NCBI GenBank assembly: GCA_965222015.1
Contig: CBDCTL010000022.1
Location: 682,001 to 746,000, forward strand
Origin: JANQPX01 sp965222015
Lineage (GTDB): Bacteria > Pseudomonadota > Alphaproteobacteria > Geminicoccales > Geminicoccaceae
Direction of reading: 5' to 3'
Length of the DNA stretch: 64,000 nt
Numbering within the stretch: the first letter of the stretch is position 1; the number at the start of each line of letters is the position of its first letter. Below the pieces are notes generated by a model, which was not told where the DNA came from, did not search any database, and worked only from the letters and a program-made list of their open reading frames with translations. A program made the translations under genes and the position numbers. Shown piece after piece: positions 1 through 7,915 of this stretch.

Positions 1-940
1 CCAGGCGGAGCGCCTCCAGCCCCTCCTTGAAACCGGCAAGCGGCTTCTTGCCAGCCTCGATGCAGTCGACGAAGTGGTCGATCTCGGCCATGTAGGCGGG
101 CGTGTAGCGTTCCAGGAAGAAGTTCATCACGGGATCTTTGATGTCGGTTCCGTGGTCTCCCCAGTAGCTGAGGCTGGTGCCGCGCTGATTGCCGGCCTGC
201 AGCATGCCGCGCTCGCCGAACGCCTCGATGCGCTGGTCGTAGCCGTAGACGGCGCGCCGGCTGTTGCTGATGTGGATCAGGGCGCCGTTCGCCGAGCGCA
301 TGACGATCATGGCGCTGTCGATGTCGCCCTGGCTTTCGATCTCCGGGTCGACCAGATTGGCGCCCGCAGCATGGACGGAGACGACGTCGCCGGCGAAGTA
401 ACGGGCGAGGTCGAAGTCGTGGATGGTCATGTCCCGGAACAGGCCGCCCGAGACCTCGATGTAGGCGGCGGGCGGAGGACCTGGATCGCGGGACGTGATG
501 GTCAGCTGCTCCAGCCTGCCGACCACGCCGTCCTCCAGACGCCGCCTGAGCTCCCTGAAGGTCGGATCGAAACGCCGGTTGAAGCCGATCATGACCAGCG
601 GATCGAGCCCGCCGATCTCGTCCCAGCAGGCTTCGACCCGCCTCAGATCGAGGTCGATCGGCTTTTCGCAGAGAACCGCCTTTCCGGCCTTGGCAGCACG
701 GGTCATGAGGTCGACATGGGTGTCCGTGGAGGATGCGATCAGCACGGCGTCGACGCGCCGATCCGCCATGACCTCGTCGACCGAAGAGGCGACGCCGGCG
801 CCGGTCGTCTCGGCGGTCCGTTTCGCGGCTTCCTCGGCCACGTCAAAGACCGAGACGAGTTCGGTACGCGGGTGTCGTGCAAGGTTCTCGGCGTGCATCC
901 GGCCGATCCGGCCGCATCCGAAGACGGCGATACGGGGCAT
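1..940 (-). CDS. iolG: Gfo/Idh/MocA oxidoreductase, probable inositol 2-dehydrogenase (partial)
   Basis: NAD-dependent sugar/polyol dehydrogenase of the Gfo/Idh/MocA family, closest in pattern to myo-inositol 2-dehydrogenase, which oxidises myo-inositol to scyllo-inosose in the cytoplasm. The reverse-strand reading starts at ATG 940 with MPRIAVFGCGRIGRMHAENL, the N-terminal Rossmann GxGxxG nucleotide-binding loop. It continues with the family EKP motif (AVLCEKPIDLD) and a catalytic-region motif FRDMTIHDFDLARY. About 313 residues are visible; the gene runs off the left edge, so the C-terminus and downstream partners are not seen. A related enzyme such as scyllo-inositol dehydrogenase cannot be excluded. 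Confidence 0.85.
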   Translation of the reverse strand, partial: MPRIAVFGCGRIGRMHAENLARHPRTELVSVFDVAEEAAKRTAETTGAGVASSVDEVMADRRVDAVLIASSTDTHVDLMTRAAKAGKAVLCEKPIDLDLRRVEACWDEIGGLDPLVMIGFNRRFDPTFRELRRRLEDGVVGRLEQLTITSRDPGPPPAAYIEVSGGLFRDMTIHDFDLARYFAGDVVSVHAAGANLVDPEIESQGDIDSAMIVMRSANGALIHISNSRRAVYGYDQRIEAFGERGMLQAGNQRGTSLSYWGDHGTDIKDPVMNFFLERYTPAYMAEIDHFVDCIEAGKKPLAGFKEGLEALRL

Positions 941-1024
941 GTCGTTTTCGTCCTTTCAGGCGGCATTTCCGCTACGACATTGCCGTATTCCCCCGTCCGG
1001 ATCAATCGATCGAAGCGCTCCGCG

Positions 1025-1408
1025 TCAGCCGGCGAAGAGACGCCTTGCAAGGACGAGCCCGAGGATCAGGCCCAGGATCGAAAGCGCGAAGGATCCCGCT
1101 GCATAAGCCGCGAGCGCGCCGTAGGCGTTGCGCTCGTAAAGCGTGTAGACGTCCAGCGAGAAGGTCGAAAAGGTGGTGAACGAGCCGAGGAGACCGACCA
1201 CCAGGAACAGCCTGAGCTCGTGGCCGACGTCCCAGGACAGCGCCATCGCCTCGACCAGCAGGCCCATGACGAAGGAGCCGATGACGTTGACGATCATCGT
1301 GCCCGCCGGAAATCCGTGGCCGACGAGCTTGGTCGCGGCGACCACGGTCAGATAGCGCAGCACGGCGCCGACCATGCCGCCTGCGGCCACCGCCACCCAT
1401 GCCTGCAT
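1025..1408 (-). CDS. crcB: fluoride-specific ion channel CrcB/FluC
   Basis: Small membrane fluoride channel (127 aa) that exports F- by working as an antiparallel dimer. The sequence shows four hydrophobic helices and the family signatures GGMVGAVLRY near the N-terminus, GTMIVNVIGSFVMG with the conserved Asn in helix 2, and GLLGSFTTFSTFS, the Phe-box and Ser/Thr track in helix 3. Length is standard for the single-domain form. The ATG at 1408 is preceded by GGGAG. I looked for a fluoride riboswitch between 1409 and 1582 on this strand and did not recognise one. It is transcribed toward the inositol dehydrogenase-like gene but is probably functionally independent. Confidence 0.95.
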   Translation of the reverse strand: MQAWVAVAAGGMVGAVLRYLTVVAATKLVGHGFPAGTMIVNVIGSFVMGLLVEAMALSWDVGHELRLFLVVGLLGSFTTFSTFSLDVYTLYERNAYGALAAYAAGSFALSILGLILGLVLARRLFAG

Positions 1409-1582
1409 CGAGATGGCTCCCTTCGAAAGTCGTCGATGATCGTTCCGGCGTTACGGTCTAGCCGGTTGCCGCCCGAAGTCAAAGCGCGCAGGCTCCAGGA
1501 GCCGCGCCGCCGTCGACGGTTGGTTTATGAAGGCTTTCGTGATTTGATCATGTCCATCTCGAACGAAAACTGGGAGGCAAAC

Positions 1583-2632
1583 ATGCCAAGAAGGTTAGCG
1601 ACTGCCGCCGCCGTGATCGGCGTCGGCGCTCTGATCGGCACTACCGTGGTCGACGACGCCGAGGCCAAGACCCGCTGGAAGATGCACTCGGCCTTTGGCC
1701 AGAACGTCGCGGTGATCGGGCCGGTCGGCTATCGCATCGCCGAATGGGTCAACAAGGCGACCGACGGCGAGTTCGACATCAAGGTGTTCGAGCCAGGCGC
1801 GATCGTCGGCGGTTTCGCCTATTACGATGCGGTCTCCGAGGGTGCGCTGGATGCCGCCTACGGCACCCCCGGCGCCAATCAGGGCAAGAACTCCGCCTAC
1901 AACTTCTTCTCGACCTGGCCGTTCGGTCCCCCGGCGCCTGAATTCCTCGCCTGGCTGTTCTATGGCGGCGGTGTCGAGCTCGCCGAGGAAATGTACGGCC
2001 GGGACGGCATCAAGTTCCATGCATGCGGCATGATCCCGCCCGAGACCTCGGGCTGGTTCCGGGAGGAGATCAAGACCCTCGAAGACCTCCAGGGCCTGAA
2101 GATGCGTTTCTTCGGTCTCGGCGCCAAGGTCATGCAGAAATTCGGCGTGTCCACCCAGCTCCTCGCCGGCGGCGACATCTACCCGGCCCTCGAGCTCGGC
2201 ACCATCGACGCCACCGAGTTCTCCATGCCGGCGATCGATCGCTCCTACGGTTTCTATCAGATCGCCAAGTTCAACTACTTTCCCGGCTGGCATCAGCAGT
2301 CCACCACCAACGAGATCCTGGTGAACATGGACAAGTGGAACGAGCTGACCGAGCAGGAACAGACCATCTTCGAGCTGGCCTGCAAGGCCAATATCGCCCA
2401 GGAAATCGCCGACGGCGAAGCCTCGCAGGCTGCAGCCATGGCTGCGAATGTCGAGGACGGCGTGACCAATATCGAATGGTCCGACGAAATCCTCGCCGAG
2501 TTCGAAACCGCCTGGGAAGAGGTGATCGCCGAGGAGGTGGCCACCAACGAGGACAGCAAGAAAATCTGGGAGTCGATCACGGCCTTCCGTGACGAGTTCA
2601 AGATCTGGGGCGACATGGGCTACCTGAAGTAG
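1583..2632 (+). CDS. dctP: TRAP transporter substrate-binding protein, DctP family
   Basis: Periplasmic solute receptor (349 aa) of a tripartite ATP-independent transporter, feeding an organic acid or similar ligand to a DctQM permease. The open frame extends far upstream, but the gene starts at ATG 1583: GGGAGG lies six bases upstream, and the protein opens with a short signal peptide (MPRRLATAAAVIGVGALIGT, cleavage near the Ala-rich stretch before KTRWKMHSAFG). The DctP core contains the motif LQGLKMRFFGLGAKVMQKFG and a TIDATEFSMPAID segment, typical of the family that binds alpha-keto or aromatic acids. No dctQ or dctM follows; a strong hairpin lies just downstream, so the permease is encoded elsewhere or has been lost. 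Confidence 0.93.
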   Translation: MPRRLATAAAVIGVGALIGTTVVDDAEAKTRWKMHSAFGQNVAVIGPVGYRIAEWVNKATDGEFDIKVFEPGAIVGGFAYYDAVSEGALDAAYGTPGANQGKNSAYNFFSTWPFGPPAPEFLAWLFYGGGVELAEEMYGRDGIKFHACGMIPPETSGWFREEIKTLEDLQGLKMRFFGLGAKVMQKFGVSTQLLAGGDIYPALELGTIDATEFSMPAIDRSYGFYQIAKFNYFPGWHQQSTTNEILVNMDKWNELTEQEQTIFELACKANIAQEIADGEASQAAAMAANVEDGVTNIEWSDEILAEFETAWEEVIAEEVATNEDSKKIWESITAFRDEFKIWGDMGYLK

Positions 2633-2646
2633 CCTTTTCGAACCGT

Positions 2647-2677
2647 GACCGGCCGCAGTGCAAGGCTGCGGCCGGTC
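2647..2677 (+). terminator. strong hairpin after dctP (no U-tract)
   Basis: A perfect 12-bp inverted repeat, 2647-2658 against 2666-2677, with a 7-base loop starts 14 bases after the dctP stop. It is followed by GTCACGGGG rather than a T-run, so it looks more like a 3'-end stabiliser or a Rho-assisted terminator than a classical intrinsic terminator. Such hairpins commonly follow abundant periplasmic binding-protein genes. Confidence 0.6.
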
Positions 2678-2694
2678 GTCACGGGGCAGGTGTC

Positions 2695-3465
2695 ATGGCT
2701 TCCCTCAGCCAGCGAGGCATCGTGGTCGATCGGCCGCAGCGAGCGCCGTCGAGGCGAGATTGGCGACGATGCTTTCTTGCCTGCGCCGTCGGCCTTCTTT
2801 CGAGTTCGATCGGCCCCTCGGCCGGCGCCGCCACATTCGAGGCCGGCGGCCTGTCGTTCAGCGACGAGCAGGGCGGTTTTCGCCTCATTTCGGCAAGCGG
2901 CCTCGGCACGCCCGACGATCCGATCATCCTGGTCGAGGAATTCACGAGCCTCAACCCGGCCGTCCTGACCATCCGACAGGCCGATGTCTCCACCTCCCGG
3001 TCACCTGCCCGGCGGGTCGTGCAGCGGACACTGGTCAAGCTGGTGATCAACGACAGCGCCTGGCGCTGGTCCGGCTTCGATCTCGAGCTGCGCGGCAGCG
3101 ACGGGCGCGCCAGCCTCTACAGCGACGGACTTTCCTTCGATCAGCCGGGCGTGGTCAGGCAGCCGCTGTCGTCCGATCAGTTCGCGGACGCCCTCCTGCA
3201 GGACGAGCCCTATGACCGTCTCCGCTTCGACGGCGGCCGCGTCGAGCCGGATCAGACCGTGCGCCTCGGGTTCAACATCGTCGACATCAATGTCAGCACG
3301 GTGTTCTACCTGGTCCAGGAGCCGATCGTGCTTCTGACCCAACGCCGGCCCTCCCCTCCTTTCGACCACCCGGAACGTCGCCTCACATCGGGCGGTCGAA
3401 AGGGGGAAGCAGGCTGGTTCCGCAGGGTCGGAAAGGGCTCTAGCGCTTCGGAGAGCCCGATCTGA
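2695..3465 (+). CDS. hypothetical exported protein
   Basis: I do not recognise this family. The 256-residue product has an N-terminal export signal with a long basic n-region (RRDWRRC) followed by a hydrophobic core and SAGA/ATF as the likely cleavage site near residue 46. The mature part is soluble-looking, beta-rich in appearance, and reads like a conserved secreted protein of alphaproteobacteria (e.g. DDPIILVEEFTSLNPAVLTI). The last 40 residues are Arg/Gly-rich and less convincing, so a late frameshift or drifted end is possible. Its last 26 bases overlap the 3' end of the convergent downstream gene. There is no partner gene that suggests a role. Confidence 0.65.
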   Translation: MASLSQRGIVVDRPQRAPSRRDWRRCFLACAVGLLSSSIGPSAGAATFEAGGLSFSDEQGGFRLISASGLGTPDDPIILVEEFTSLNPAVLTIRQADVSTSRSPARRVVQRTLVKLVINDSAWRWSGFDLELRGSDGRASLYSDGLSFDQPGVVRQPLSSDQFADALLQDEPYDRLRFDGGRVEPDQTVRLGFNIVDINVSTVFYLVQEPIVLLTQRRPSPPFDHPERRLTSGGRKGEAGWFRRVGKGSSASESPI

Positions 3466-5107
3466 CGAGCCTCTTGCACTGGGCGAGCAACCCCTTGTCG
3501 TCGAAGCGACCCAGCAATTGCTTTTCGCCCGGTGTTACCGGCCGCAGCCGTTGTCCGCCGGTCACGACCAGATGCGAGCATTCCGGCGGCAGGCCCTTCT
3601 GCGGCAGGAGCTGGTCCATGTCAGCCTCGGGAACCGCGGGATCTAGCCACCAGGCCACAGGCCGGACTTTCGGCGGACCGACATTCGGCTGTCCCGGATC
3701 CTTGAAGTCGTCCGGCCGCTCCTGACTGCCGCCAGGCCCACCGCCGCCGATGCTCGCGACCTGATCGCCGGCATTGGGGAAGTCGTCCGTCTGGCCGTTG
3801 CAGGGATAGCCGTCCCTCGCCCAAAGGGTCGAGAGAGAGGCGTATGCCGGGTGGTTCATCTCGGCGACCGCCGGCAGCGTCGGATTGCTGAGAACAGGCA
3901 GGGGATCGAAGCCCCAGGCGATCAGCGGATCCTGGGTGATGTGAAAGATGAAGTCGTGGGCGTCGTCGAGCGCCCAGTCCCTGACCGTCGCGCAGATGTC
4001 GCCGCAGGTAGCACCATCGCCGAAGAGCTGCGCGACGGGCGCCATCTCCCAGACGTTCTGTCCCGTCGTCGGATGGATCGTCTCGTCGTGACAGAACGTG
4101 CAGGCTTGATTCGGCGCCGGGTGCCCGGGAGGAAAAGCGCCGTTGTTGTGGCAATTCGCGCAGCGATCGTCCTTGTAGACCTCGCAAAGCGGCCGGTAGT
4201 CGACGCTCGCGACCGTCGCCGGTGCCCCGCCTCCGCCCGGCGCGAACAGAGGCCTCGCCGCGGTGAACTCGCCGACCGCTTCGCAGAGGCCCACCGGGCG
4301 GACCTGCCATGCCACCCAAAGATTTCCCTGAAAATCGATCGGTTCGCTCGGCGTGAACGTCGTGCCGCTGATGCCGGACTCCCTCAGGATCGAGCAGGAA
4401 TCGTCCGAAGGCGCACTGATGCAGATTTCGTAGCTCGTGCCGACGGTCTCGTCGAACCCGTCGTCCCAGGTGAAGGTCGGCTGAAACGTGGTCGCGGTCG
4501 CCGCATCCGCCGGTGCCACCAGCTCGATCTCGTCCGGCACCGGAAGGCAGATCGGCGACGTTGTCACGTCGAGACGGTCGATCCACCAGCCCGAGCGGCC
4601 GGTGATGCCGGAGATCGCCGAGGTTTGGTCGATGTTCGAAGGCAGCGTATAGGGGCTGCCGCCGGCGCCGCCGTCGGCGGGAAACGTGGTCGCGGGGCTG
4701 CCGTCGATCGGCGCGCAGGTGAGCGCGATCGAATCGACATAGGCGGCGGAGGTTCCCGAAATCGCGGTCACCACGGAGCCGTCGGCGCACATTTGCTGAT
4801 AGCCCTCGCCGCCCGGCGCGCCCACCGTGGCCAGAGGTGCCGGCGCCGAGGCCCGCAGGCCGTCGGGACCGAAAGGCGCGCAAAAGACGGTGATCTCGTC
4901 GACATACCAGCCCGTGGTGCCCGTGGCACCCACCATGAACTCGCCGCTCGGGCAGTTCTGTGCCGGAAAGGGAGCCCCGCCGCTTCCCCCGGTCTGCGCC
5001 TGCACGGATACGACGCCGAGACCGGACACCATCATCGCCAGAGCGAACACGAACCTTCTCGTCCCGACACCTGCGTGCTCGCGGCGCGGTGCATCATTCC
5101 CCGTCAT
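3440..5107 (-). CDS. secreted protein with lectin-like repeats and two c-type haem motifs
   Basis: Exported 555-aa protein of unknown function. A signal peptide is visible (RRFVFALAMMVSGLGVVSVQAQ). The N-terminal third has three diverged repeats that each combine a Gly-rich loop, a Tyr/Trp-hydrophobic-Asp segment and a Cys-Ala-Pro or Ser-Pro end (TTGWYVDEITVFCAP; SAAYVDSIALTCAP; RSGWWIDRLDVTTSP), resembling secreted beta-prism/jacalin-like units. A middle domain (about residues 190-295) looks like an Ig/fibronectin-type fold. CxxCH haem-attachment motifs occur at residues 316-320 and 336-340, separated by only 15 residues. A Pro-rich C-terminal tail follows. It could be a periplasmic or surface dihaem electron carrier, but no redox partner is adjacent. 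Confidence 0.75.
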   Translation of the reverse strand: MTGNDAPRREHAGVGTRRFVFALAMMVSGLGVVSVQAQTGGSGGAPFPAQNCPSGEFMVGATGTTGWYVDEITVFCAPFGPDGLRASAPAPLATVGAPGGEGYQQMCADGSVVTAISGTSAAYVDSIALTCAPIDGSPATTFPADGGAGGSPYTLPSNIDQTSAISGITGRSGWWIDRLDVTTSPICLPVPDEIELVAPADAATATTFQPTFTWDDGFDETVGTSYEICISAPSDDSCSILRESGISGTTFTPSEPIDFQGNLWVAWQVRPVGLCEAVGEFTAARPLFAPGGGGAPATVASVDYRPLCEVYKDDRCANCHNNGAFPPGHPAPNQACTFCHDETIHPTTGQNVWEMAPVAQLFGDGATCGDICATVRDWALDDAHDFIFHITQDPLIAWGFDPLPVLSNPTLPAVAEMNHPAYASLSTLWARDGYPCNGQTDDFPNAGDQVASIGGGGPGGSQERPDDFKDPGQPNVGPPKVRPVAWWLDPAVPEADMDQLLPQKGLPPECSHLVVTGGQRLRPVTPGEKQLLGRFDDKGLLAQCKRLVRSGSPKR

Positions 5108-5435
5108 CGTCTACCCCCCGTCTTCTGACGATCGTTTTTCCATCGCCTATTCAGTAGTTCGTTCACTGCCGGCTCGACTCATGATCGTCAGGGAAATATG
5201 CACATCTTCATGTGAATTGTCAGCCTGAAGTTGACGTTCGTTCGCGTCTTTCACTTTTCGGCAATGGGTAGCGGCTGCGCCCGATCATCGCCGGTGCGAA
5301 GGCGGCCGAGTATTGGAAACATGCCGTCGCGCCGCGAGCCTGAATACCGCTCGTCTGAGCGCTTCCGGACTCGCGTCGGGCGCCAATCCTTTTTACGCTC
5401 GAACCGGGCAGCGGCGAAAAACGGAGACGTTTTCG
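5108..5435. other. intergenic region, divergent promoters expected
   Basis: 328 bases between the divergent secreted dihaem-motif gene and the carnitine-degradation operon. I see no convincing gene. The region is locally AT-richer around 5130-5240, as expected for promoters, and ends with the ribosome-binding sequence ACGGAGA just before ATG 5436. No operator palindrome was recognised. Confidence 0.4.
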
Positions 5436-6329
5436 ATGAACTTCGAGGTTTTCATCACCTGCGCGGTGACGGGCGCCGGCGACACCGTCGGCAGGCACCC
5501 GAAGATCCCGGTGACGCCGAAGCAAATCGCCGAGGCCGCGATCGAGGCAGCAAGCGCCGGTGCGGCGATCGCCCATTGCCATGTGCGCGATCCGGCGACC
5601 GGCAAAGGTTCGCGCGATCCGGCGCTCTATCGGGAAGTGGTCGACAGGATCCGCTCGGCCGCGACCGACGTCGTGATCAACCTCACCGCCGGCATGGGCG
5701 GCGATCTCACCCTCGGCCCGGGCGAAGCGCCCCTGCCCCTGGATGACGGCGGCACCGATCTGATCGGGCCGCTGGCGAAGCTCGTTCACATCGAGGAGCT
5801 TCGCCCGGAGATCTGCACGCTCGATTGCGGCTCGATGAATTTCGGCGAGGGCGATTTCCTGATGGTCAACACGCCGGACCAGCTTCGCGCCGGCGCCCAG
5901 GCGATCCGTGACCTCGGCGTGAAGCCCGAGCTCGAAGTGTTCGACACCGGCCATCTCTGGTTCGTGCGCAAGCTGGTGGAGGAAGGCCTGCTCGCCGATC
6001 CGCCGATGGTGCAGCTCTGCATGGGCATTCCCTACGGAGCACCCGTCGACCTTCTCACCATGCAGGCCATGGCCGCCCGCCTGCCCGAGGGCTGCATCTG
6101 GTCCGGCTTCGCGATCGGCAGGATGCAGATGCCCTTCGTCGCGGCGGCGGCCCTGCTCGGCGGCAATGTCCGCGTCGGCCTTGAAGACAATCTCTATCTC
6201 GACAAAGGCGTGTTCGCGTCCAACGGCGAACTCGTCGAGCGCGCGCGGGAAATTCTCGAACGTCTCGGCTGCCGCATTCTCGGGCCGGCCGACGTGCGCG
6301 AAAGGCTGGCGCTGGAAAAGCGGACATGA
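5436..6329 (+). CDS. beta-keto acid cleavage enzyme (BKACE), probably for 3-dehydrocarnitine
   Basis: Zn-dependent beta-keto acid cleavage enzyme (297 aa) that condenses a beta-keto acid with acetyl-CoA and releases a shorter CoA ester. Family hallmarks are AHCHVRDP (metal-binding His pair), NLTAGMGGD and a C-terminal GLEDNLYL motif. Start ATG 5436 was chosen because of the upstream GGAGA; a longer frame begins at 5313 but lacks signals. The next gene overlaps by four bases and encodes L-carnitine dehydrogenase. In characterised bacteria that pairing makes 3-dehydrocarnitine and cleaves it to glycine betaine and acetoacetyl-CoA, so this is the likely substrate. Other BKACE substrates remain possible. 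Confidence 0.88.
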   Translation: MNFEVFITCAVTGAGDTVGRHPKIPVTPKQIAEAAIEAASAGAAIAHCHVRDPATGKGSRDPALYREVVDRIRSAATDVVINLTAGMGGDLTLGPGEAPLPLDDGGTDLIGPLAKLVHIEELRPEICTLDCGSMNFGEGDFLMVNTPDQLRAGAQAIRDLGVKPELEVFDTGHLWFVRKLVEEGLLADPPMVQLCMGIPYGAPVDLLTMQAMAARLPEGCIWSGFAIGRMQMPFVAAAALLGGNVRVGLEDNLYLDKGVFASNGELVERAREILERLGCRILGPADVRERLALEKRT

Positions 6330-7300
6330 CCACCGCATCCACAGGCATCGGAACGGTCGCCCTGGTCGGCACGGGCGTTATTGGCGCCGGCTGGGCGGCG
6401 CGTCTCCTGTTCAACGGCATCGACGTCGTCGCCACCGACCCCGCGGCCGGCGCGGCCGAGCGCCTGCAGGCGTTCGTCGAGAGGGCCTGGCCCTCGATGA
6501 CGGCCGTTTGCCCTGACCCGCCCGTGAGCGGCCAGCTCCGGTTCGAGAGCGCGCTCGCCGCCGCCGTCGGCGAGGCGGATTTGGTGCAGGAGAACGCGCC
6601 CGAAAACGAGAACGTGAAACGGGCGCTTCTCGCCGAGATCAGCCGGGCGGCGCGGCCGGACGCGCCGATCGCATCCAGCTCCTCCGGCCTCCTGCCGACC
6701 CGCATCCAGGCCGACTGCATCCATCCCGAGCGGGTGCTGATCGGCCATCCCTTCAATCCCGTCTATCTCCTGCCTCTTGTCGAGACCCTCGGCGGCGAGC
6801 GCACGGATCCGGCCGTTCTCGACCGCGCGGACGCCTTTTACAGCGCGATCGGCATGCATGTCCTGCGCGTGCGCCGGGAGGTGGAGGGCTACATCTCCGA
6901 TCGTCTTCAGGAGGCCCTGTGGCGCGAGATCCTGCACATGGTGAAGGACGGCATCGCCACCACCGACGAGATCGACCGCGCGATCGTCTACGGCCCGGGC
7001 CTGCGCTGGGCCGGCATGGGCACCTGCCTCACCTTTCACCTCGCTGGCGGCGCCGGCGGCATGCGCCACATGCTGGAACAGTTCGGGCCGGCGCTGAAGC
7101 TCCCCTGGACGCACCTGAAGGCGCCGGAGCTCACGCCCGACCTGATCGAGCGTATGGCCGAAGGCTGCGAGCGCCAGACGGAGGGCCGCTCGATCGAGGC
7201 ACTGGAGGCGGAGCGCGACGCCTATCTGGTCGCCGTGCTGAAGGCGCTCAGGGACGTCGACGTCGGCGCCGGCCTGACGCTCGCAGCCGCCGCGGACTGA
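6326..7300 (+). CDS. lcdH: L-carnitine dehydrogenase (carnitine 3-dehydrogenase)
   Basis: NAD-dependent oxidation of L-carnitine to 3-dehydrocarnitine (324 aa). It belongs to the 3-hydroxyacyl-CoA dehydrogenase superfamily: the Rossmann loop GTGVIGAGWAARLL is at residues 12-25, the catalytic-region motif GHPFNPVYLLPLVE is near residue 140, and the C-terminal helical domain includes WAGMGTCLTFHLAGG. ATG overlaps the BKACE stop (ATGA), so the two are translationally coupled. No thioesterase (dhcB) is fused or adjacent, although some alphaproteobacteria encode one here. The pathway would produce glycine betaine, and a dimethylglycine-dehydrogenase-like protein is encoded at 32.6-35.1 kb. Confidence 0.9.
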   Translation: MTTASTGIGTVALVGTGVIGAGWAARLLFNGIDVVATDPAAGAAERLQAFVERAWPSMTAVCPDPPVSGQLRFESALAAAVGEADLVQENAPENENVKRALLAEISRAARPDAPIASSSSGLLPTRIQADCIHPERVLIGHPFNPVYLLPLVETLGGERTDPAVLDRADAFYSAIGMHVLRVRREVEGYISDRLQEALWREILHMVKDGIATTDEIDRAIVYGPGLRWAGMGTCLTFHLAGGAGGMRHMLEQFGPALKLPWTHLKAPELTPDLIERMAEGCERQTEGRSIEALEAERDAYLVAVLKALRDVDVGAGLTLAAAAD

Positions 7301-7323
7301 CCCGCTTCCCGCCCCTCACCGGC

Positions 7324-7866
7324 TCAGAACGGCAAAAGCCCCTGCCCGCCCTCCAGGCCCGCCACCCGCCGCTCGTGCTCAAGAAGAAACCGCTTGGTGT
7401 CGAGGCCGCCGCCGAAGCCGGTGAGCGAACGGTCGCTGCCGATCACCCGATGACAGGGCGCCAAGATCGGCAGCGGGTTGGCGCCATTCGCGGCCCCGAC
7501 CGCACGGGACGCGCTCGGACGGTCGATCTTCGCAGCCAGCGCGCCGTAGGACACCGTCTCACCGAAGGGAATGTCGATCAGCGCCCGCCAGACCGTCTCC
7601 TGAAACGGCGTCCCGGCGAAGCGGAGCGGCAGGTCGAACGTGGTCAGCTCGCCCGCGAAATAGGCGCCGAGCTGGTCAAAAGCGTCCACGAAGAAGCCAT
7701 CGTCCCGCCGCCACGCCGGATGCGGCGCCACCGCGCGACTGCCGCCCGAAAAGCTGATTTTTCGCAGCCCCTCCTCGTCGCCCGCGACCAGAAGCGCCCC
7801 GACCGGGCTCTCCAGATAGCCGCAGATCAGCGTCTCCGGCAGGGTGGAATCATAGCGATCAGCCAA
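7324..7866 (-). CDS. ogt: methylated-DNA--protein-cysteine methyltransferase
   Basis: Suicide DNA repair enzyme (180 aa) that removes alkyl groups from O6-alkylguanine. The active-site motif PCHRVI is present with the acceptor Cys at residue 138, preceded by GANGANPLPILA-type sequence (Asn hinge) and a winged-helix segment FGETVSYGALA. Length and layout match Ogt-type single-domain enzymes without an Ada activator domain. It is convergent with the carnitine dehydrogenase gene and about 50 bases downstream of the FAH-family gene on the same strand. Confidence 0.95.
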   Translation of the reverse strand: MADRYDSTLPETLICGYLESPVGALLVAGDEEGLRKISFSGGSRAVAPHPAWRRDDGFFVDAFDQLGAYFAGELTTFDLPLRFAGTPFQETVWRALIDIPFGETVSYGALAAKIDRPSASRAVGAANGANPLPILAPCHRVIGSDRSLTGFGGGLDTKRFLLEHERRVAGLEGGQGLLPF

Positions 7867-7915
7867 GGCCTCCCCCGGGCGTGACGAGATCAGGTCATCC
7901 AGGTGCCGGCGGCAC

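Noticed and set aside
74..1582. Long + strand reading frame running into dctP as an 852-aa protein
   Set aside because: The first 500 residues are antisense to the inositol-dehydrogenase-like and crcB genes; a good ribosome-binding site and signal peptide start the real gene at 1583.
1409..1582. Fluoride riboswitch upstream of crcB
   Set aside because: I looked on the coding strand for the conserved pseudoknot pattern and did not find it.
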